Source: Deltaproteobacteria bacterium
GTDB taxonomy: Bacteria; Desulfobacterota; Desulfarculia; Adiutricales; Adiutricaceae
Length of the DNA stretch: 15,449 nt
Reading direction: 5' to 3'
Assembly: GCA_031279155.1 (NCBI GenBank)
Contig: JAITJB010000220.1
Span: forward strand, 1 to 15,449
Shown in pieces: positions 13,508-15,449 of this stretch (the stretch's first letter is position 1; each line of letters opens with the position of its first letter). Position numbers and translations under genes: made by a program. The notes under the pieces are model-generated. The model had not been told where the DNA came from. It saw nothing but the letters and a program-made list of their open reading frames with translations, and made no database searches.

Positions 13508-13873
13508 CTATAATACTTTTATACTATCAACATCAACTTCAATGCTGCTCCAATCCTTATCTATCTCGCCGTGTATCTCCACCTTACTCTGGGGAGTCAC
13601 GTTCTGACCCTCCCATTTACGATTGTCGATATCTACGGTAATAGTTCCGGTCTGATCCTCGAAGAGGTACTTATCTGAGCCTAAATGCCGGACAATGTTA
13701 CCTTGGAGCATCACGGTGGTGTCATCGCGGTATGTTAAAGCCTGGGCCACGGTGTCTAGACCTGGTCCGGGACCGGTAAAGCCGCCGCCAGTAGCTCCCT
13801 TAACGCCCCCTTGGGCTAAGGCTGGAGCGGCCATCATTAGTATAGACGCCACAGCTAAAAGCAATGTTTTCAT
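13508..13873 (-). CDS. YgiW/YdeI-type bacterial OB-fold (BOF) periplasmic protein
   Basis: A small secreted protein of 121 aa. Residues 1-20 are a signal peptide cut after APALA. A Gly/Pro-rich linker follows (residues 22-38). The BOF domain covers about 40-121 with family hallmarks: TVAQALTYRDDTTVMLQGNI, DKYLFEDQTGTITVDID, W87, and VEIHGEIDKDW ending in a strand with SIEVDVDSIKVL. Family members in enteric bacteria are periplasmic proteins linked to stress and metal or peptide tolerance. The biochemical role is not established. The start is ATG at 13873 with GGGAGA just upstream on the minus strand; upstream in-frame starts would destroy the signal peptide. It lies 110 bases after the MORN_2-like gene on the same strand, with no clear terminator between them. 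Confidence 0.9.
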   Translation of the reverse strand: MKTLLLAVASILMMAAPALAQGGVKGATGGGFTGPGPGLDTVAQALTYRDDTTVMLQGNIVRHLGSDKYLFEDQTGTITVDIDNRKWEGQNVTPQSKVEIHGEIDKDWSSIEVDVDSIKVL

Positions 13874-13983
13874 GCTTATCTCCCTTAGTTTAATGAAAGC
13901 TAGTTTATAGATACCTATTGCAGTTATTGTTGCTGTTTTTGAGCCGTTAGTCAGCCAAAAAAAGCGCGACAATGCCCTTAAGA

Positions 13984-15449
13984 CTAATTTCTCGCAGCCC
14001 GCCTGGCCGCCGCTCGACCGGTGGCGGCCATCTCTACGGTCTCTTCAATTGCTTTTTCCAGTTGGTAGGGATCGTCGAAGCCAGAAATTTGGACCTTCCT
14101 TTCGCCCATTTTGAACCTCTCCGGCGTTCCTGTTGATTTCCCTTCCTGGTATCTAGTGACGGATTTTATCGAGCCGTCGGAATAAAAATCGTACCAGGCG
14201 CCGGACTTATAGGCGTCTGTCACTCTACCCGTGGAGATTATGCGACCTTCGGTATCGTAACTATACCGCCGGCCATTAGCCAGGCCGTTAGCGATAGGTA
14301 CAACGCTAGCTAGCTTTTGACGTCTAGACGCGCCATCCTCTGGCTTATGAAATGTTAAAAAAAGCCCGACAGCAAGGCCCTGACTAAAGCTTACGCTATT
14401 GTCGACATTGCCTTCATCGTCGCACTCAATGTATATCCCTTCAGCTAAGCCGTTTTTATAATAGCCAGCCCCGTAAAGGGTGCGCTCGTCTTCGTATAAA
14501 TCGTAGACTAGCCCGGTGACGGCTTGTCCGTTTTGATCGAGGCATTTATTGGGATCCCAGGAGCAGGTGAGCTTACTGCGATCGAAAATAGTCGTCTTAG
14601 CCGGGCTGGAGGTTTGCTGGCTAGAGCTAGAACTCTGGCTTGATGTCGAACTCTGGCTTGGAGTCGAACTCTGTCTGGCGGTATTACTTGAGCTTAAAGC
14701 CGATGACGGTGACGATGAAGATGCAGATGAAGATGACGGAGACGCTGAGCTGCCCCTAGTCTGGCTCTTATCAGCTGGAGATTTTGTTTCACTTTGGGAA
14801 GTTAGAAAAGACGGCAGCTTAAAGCCAAGATCTGATAGAAAAAATGGCCCCCGGCCAAAACCTAGGCTGACCATAAGAAGTACGACAAAACTTATGATGG
14901 AAATAAGCCGAAAGTCGCGGTTAGTGTTAGCTAAAAAGGGCTTAGAGACCGGCTTACTGGCGTTAAAGAGGACCTTGCGCTCAGCTTCTGATAAGTTACC
15001 TGCCCGGTCGCCTTCCTCAAGTTTCTTTTGGGCCAGCGACATGTTCCGAAGTTTTTTGGAGTACGAGGAGATAGCTGAAGATCTTAAGGCGCCAAACAGA
15101 AAGGCAAAGAGAAAACCTATAAATAGAGGCCCTAATTTAAAAGTATCCGCACTTAGTCGTCTATCATTGTAATAATAAAAACCAGCCGAGACGGCCAGAA
15201 TCAAGCCAAAGATAAATGGCCACCAACCCATGGTCTTCTTTTGGGCCCTGGTGGAGTCTTTGGGTAATTTTGGGTACCAGTATTTTTCCGGATCCCGGCC
15301 ATCGAACCAGATCTCATAGGGCTTACTTCTGTAGGTAAAAACCGTGCGGGCTACGGGCAAAAATCCAGCTTTTAGGGGGGAATCGAATTTAACTTCAGCG
15401 TCTATTGCCCAATCCTTCTGCCGATCTCCCTTGGCATGGGCCGTGGAAG
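13984..15449 (-). CDS. Membrane protein with Ser-rich linker and MORN_2-like repeats (5' end probably outside window)
   Basis: Residue numbers count from TTG 15360, the first possible start. The frame stays open to the window edge with normal-looking sequence (for example DAEVKFDSPLKAGFL just before the TTG), and the TTG has no ribosome-binding site, so the true start is probably outside. An N-terminal soluble stretch (EIWFDGRDPEKYWYP) is followed by two membrane helices at 45-64 and 76-93, a charged loop, and a third at 151-169. Residues 189-253 are an extreme Ser/Gln/Thr linker. Residues 275-415 carry MORN_2 (YwqK-like) repeats: YDLYEDERTLYGAGYYKNGLAEG, YDTEGRIISTGRV...SGAWYDFYSDGSIKSVTRYQEGK. 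The tail is Ala/Arg-rich. MORN_2 repeats form beta-hairpin surfaces, and the function here is unknown. The topology would place the repeats across the membrane from the charged loop. Confidence 0.72.
   Translation of the reverse strand, partial: STAHAKGDRQKDWAIDAEVKFDSPLKAGFLPVARTVFTYRSKPYEIWFDGRDPEKYWYPKLPKDSTRAQKKTMGWWPFIFGLILAVSAGFYYYNDRRLSADTFKLGPLFIGFLFAFLFGALRSSAISSYSKKLRNMSLAQKKLEEGDRAGNLSEAERKVLFNASKPVSKPFLANTNRDFRLISIISFVVLLMVSLGFGRGPFFLSDLGFKLPSFLTSQSETKSPADKSQTRGSSASPSSSSASSSSPSSALSSSNTARQSSTPSQSSTSSQSSSSSQQTSSPAKTTIFDRSKLTCSWDPNKCLDQNGQAVTGLVYDLYEDERTLYGAGYYKNGLAEGIYIECDDEGNVDNSVSFSQGLAVGLFLTFHKPEDGASRRQKLASVVPIANGLANGRRYSYDTEGRIISTGRVTDAYKSGAWYDFYSDGSIKSVTRYQEGKSTGTPERFKMGERKVQISGFDDPYQLEKAIEETVEMAATGRAAARRAARN
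14630..14683 (-). repeat. 18-bp tandem repeat in the Ser-rich linker
   Basis: Two 18-bp units (14630-14647 and 14648-14665, differing at two bases) and a diverged third code Ser/Gln/Thr-rich hexapeptides. The linker seems to have grown by short in-frame duplications. Confidence 0.6.

Noticed and set aside
13947..13986. TTAGTC/GACTAA inverted repeat as terminator of the MORN_2-like gene
   Set aside because: Only six pairs across a loop of nearly 30 bases, and the T-run lies inside the loop rather than after the stem.
14586..14760. Ser-rich coding region as a sequencing or assembly artefact
   Set aside because: The frame stays open through it and matches hydrophobic and MORN_2 segments on both sides. 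Tandem duplication explains the composition.
14549..15172. Plus-strand ORF of 207 codons opposite the MORN_2-like gene
   Set aside because: It arises from the antisense of Ser codons in the linker, giving Leu/Glu/Asp runs. The minus-strand frame has helices and repeats with clear patterns and longer coding extent.

Overview
The window looks like chromosomal DNA of a Gram-negative bacterium with about 50% GC. The evidence is secreted and lipid-anchored envelope proteins, a TolC-like outer-membrane lipoprotein and an OM-type M48 lipoprotein peptidase. The gene mix (secreted Sel1-repeat proteins, CcdA with thioredoxin-like partners, stand-alone umuC, YgiW-like OB-fold protein) would fit a host- or gut-associated proteobacterium or desulfobacterial (deltaproteobacterial) lineage, but no gene here fixes the taxonomy. 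There are no rRNA or tRNA genes, CRISPR array, insertion sequence or phage genes.

Layout, left to right. (1) 1-420: 3' part of a nucleoside 2-deoxyribosyltransferase. (2) 421-734: a gap with a striking 10-bp-period tandem repeat. (3) 735-4782: two consecutive secreted Sel1-repeat proteins (529 and 777 aa), closed by a strong bidirectional terminator. (4) 4862-5464, minus strand: a small SAM-dependent methyltransferase. (5) 5465-6009: AT-rich non-coding DNA. (6) 6010-9216, plus strand: a tight envelope cluster of a small membrane protein, a CcdA/DsbD-type electron transporter, two tandem periplasmic thioredoxin-like proteins and an M48 lipoprotein metallopeptidase. It is followed by a TolC-family lipoprotein (9299-10822) and a PhzF-fold protein with a degenerate active site (10901-11746). 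(7) 11747-12155: a structured gap with a candidate minus-strand small RNA and the umuC promoter/operator. (8) 12156-13445: umuC, with a bidirectional terminator. (9) 13508-15449, minus strand: a YgiW-type OB-fold periplasmic protein, downstream of a three-TM membrane protein with a Ser-rich linker and MORN_2-like repeats that probably runs off the right edge.

The most system-like segment is the 6.0-9.2 kb cluster. CcdA would carry electrons from cytoplasmic thioredoxin across the inner membrane to the two CxxC proteins. The adjacent M48 lipoprotein resembles outer-membrane proteases such as BepA and LoiP, which act in outer-membrane protein assembly and quality control. The arrangement suggests a coupled periplasmic disulfide and proteolysis module. 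This is inference from gene order and motifs. The other items most worth checking are the active-site-dead PhzF homologue, the 10-bp repeat array, the candidate sRNA at 11.9-12.0 kb, and the inverted repeats in the umuC promoter.
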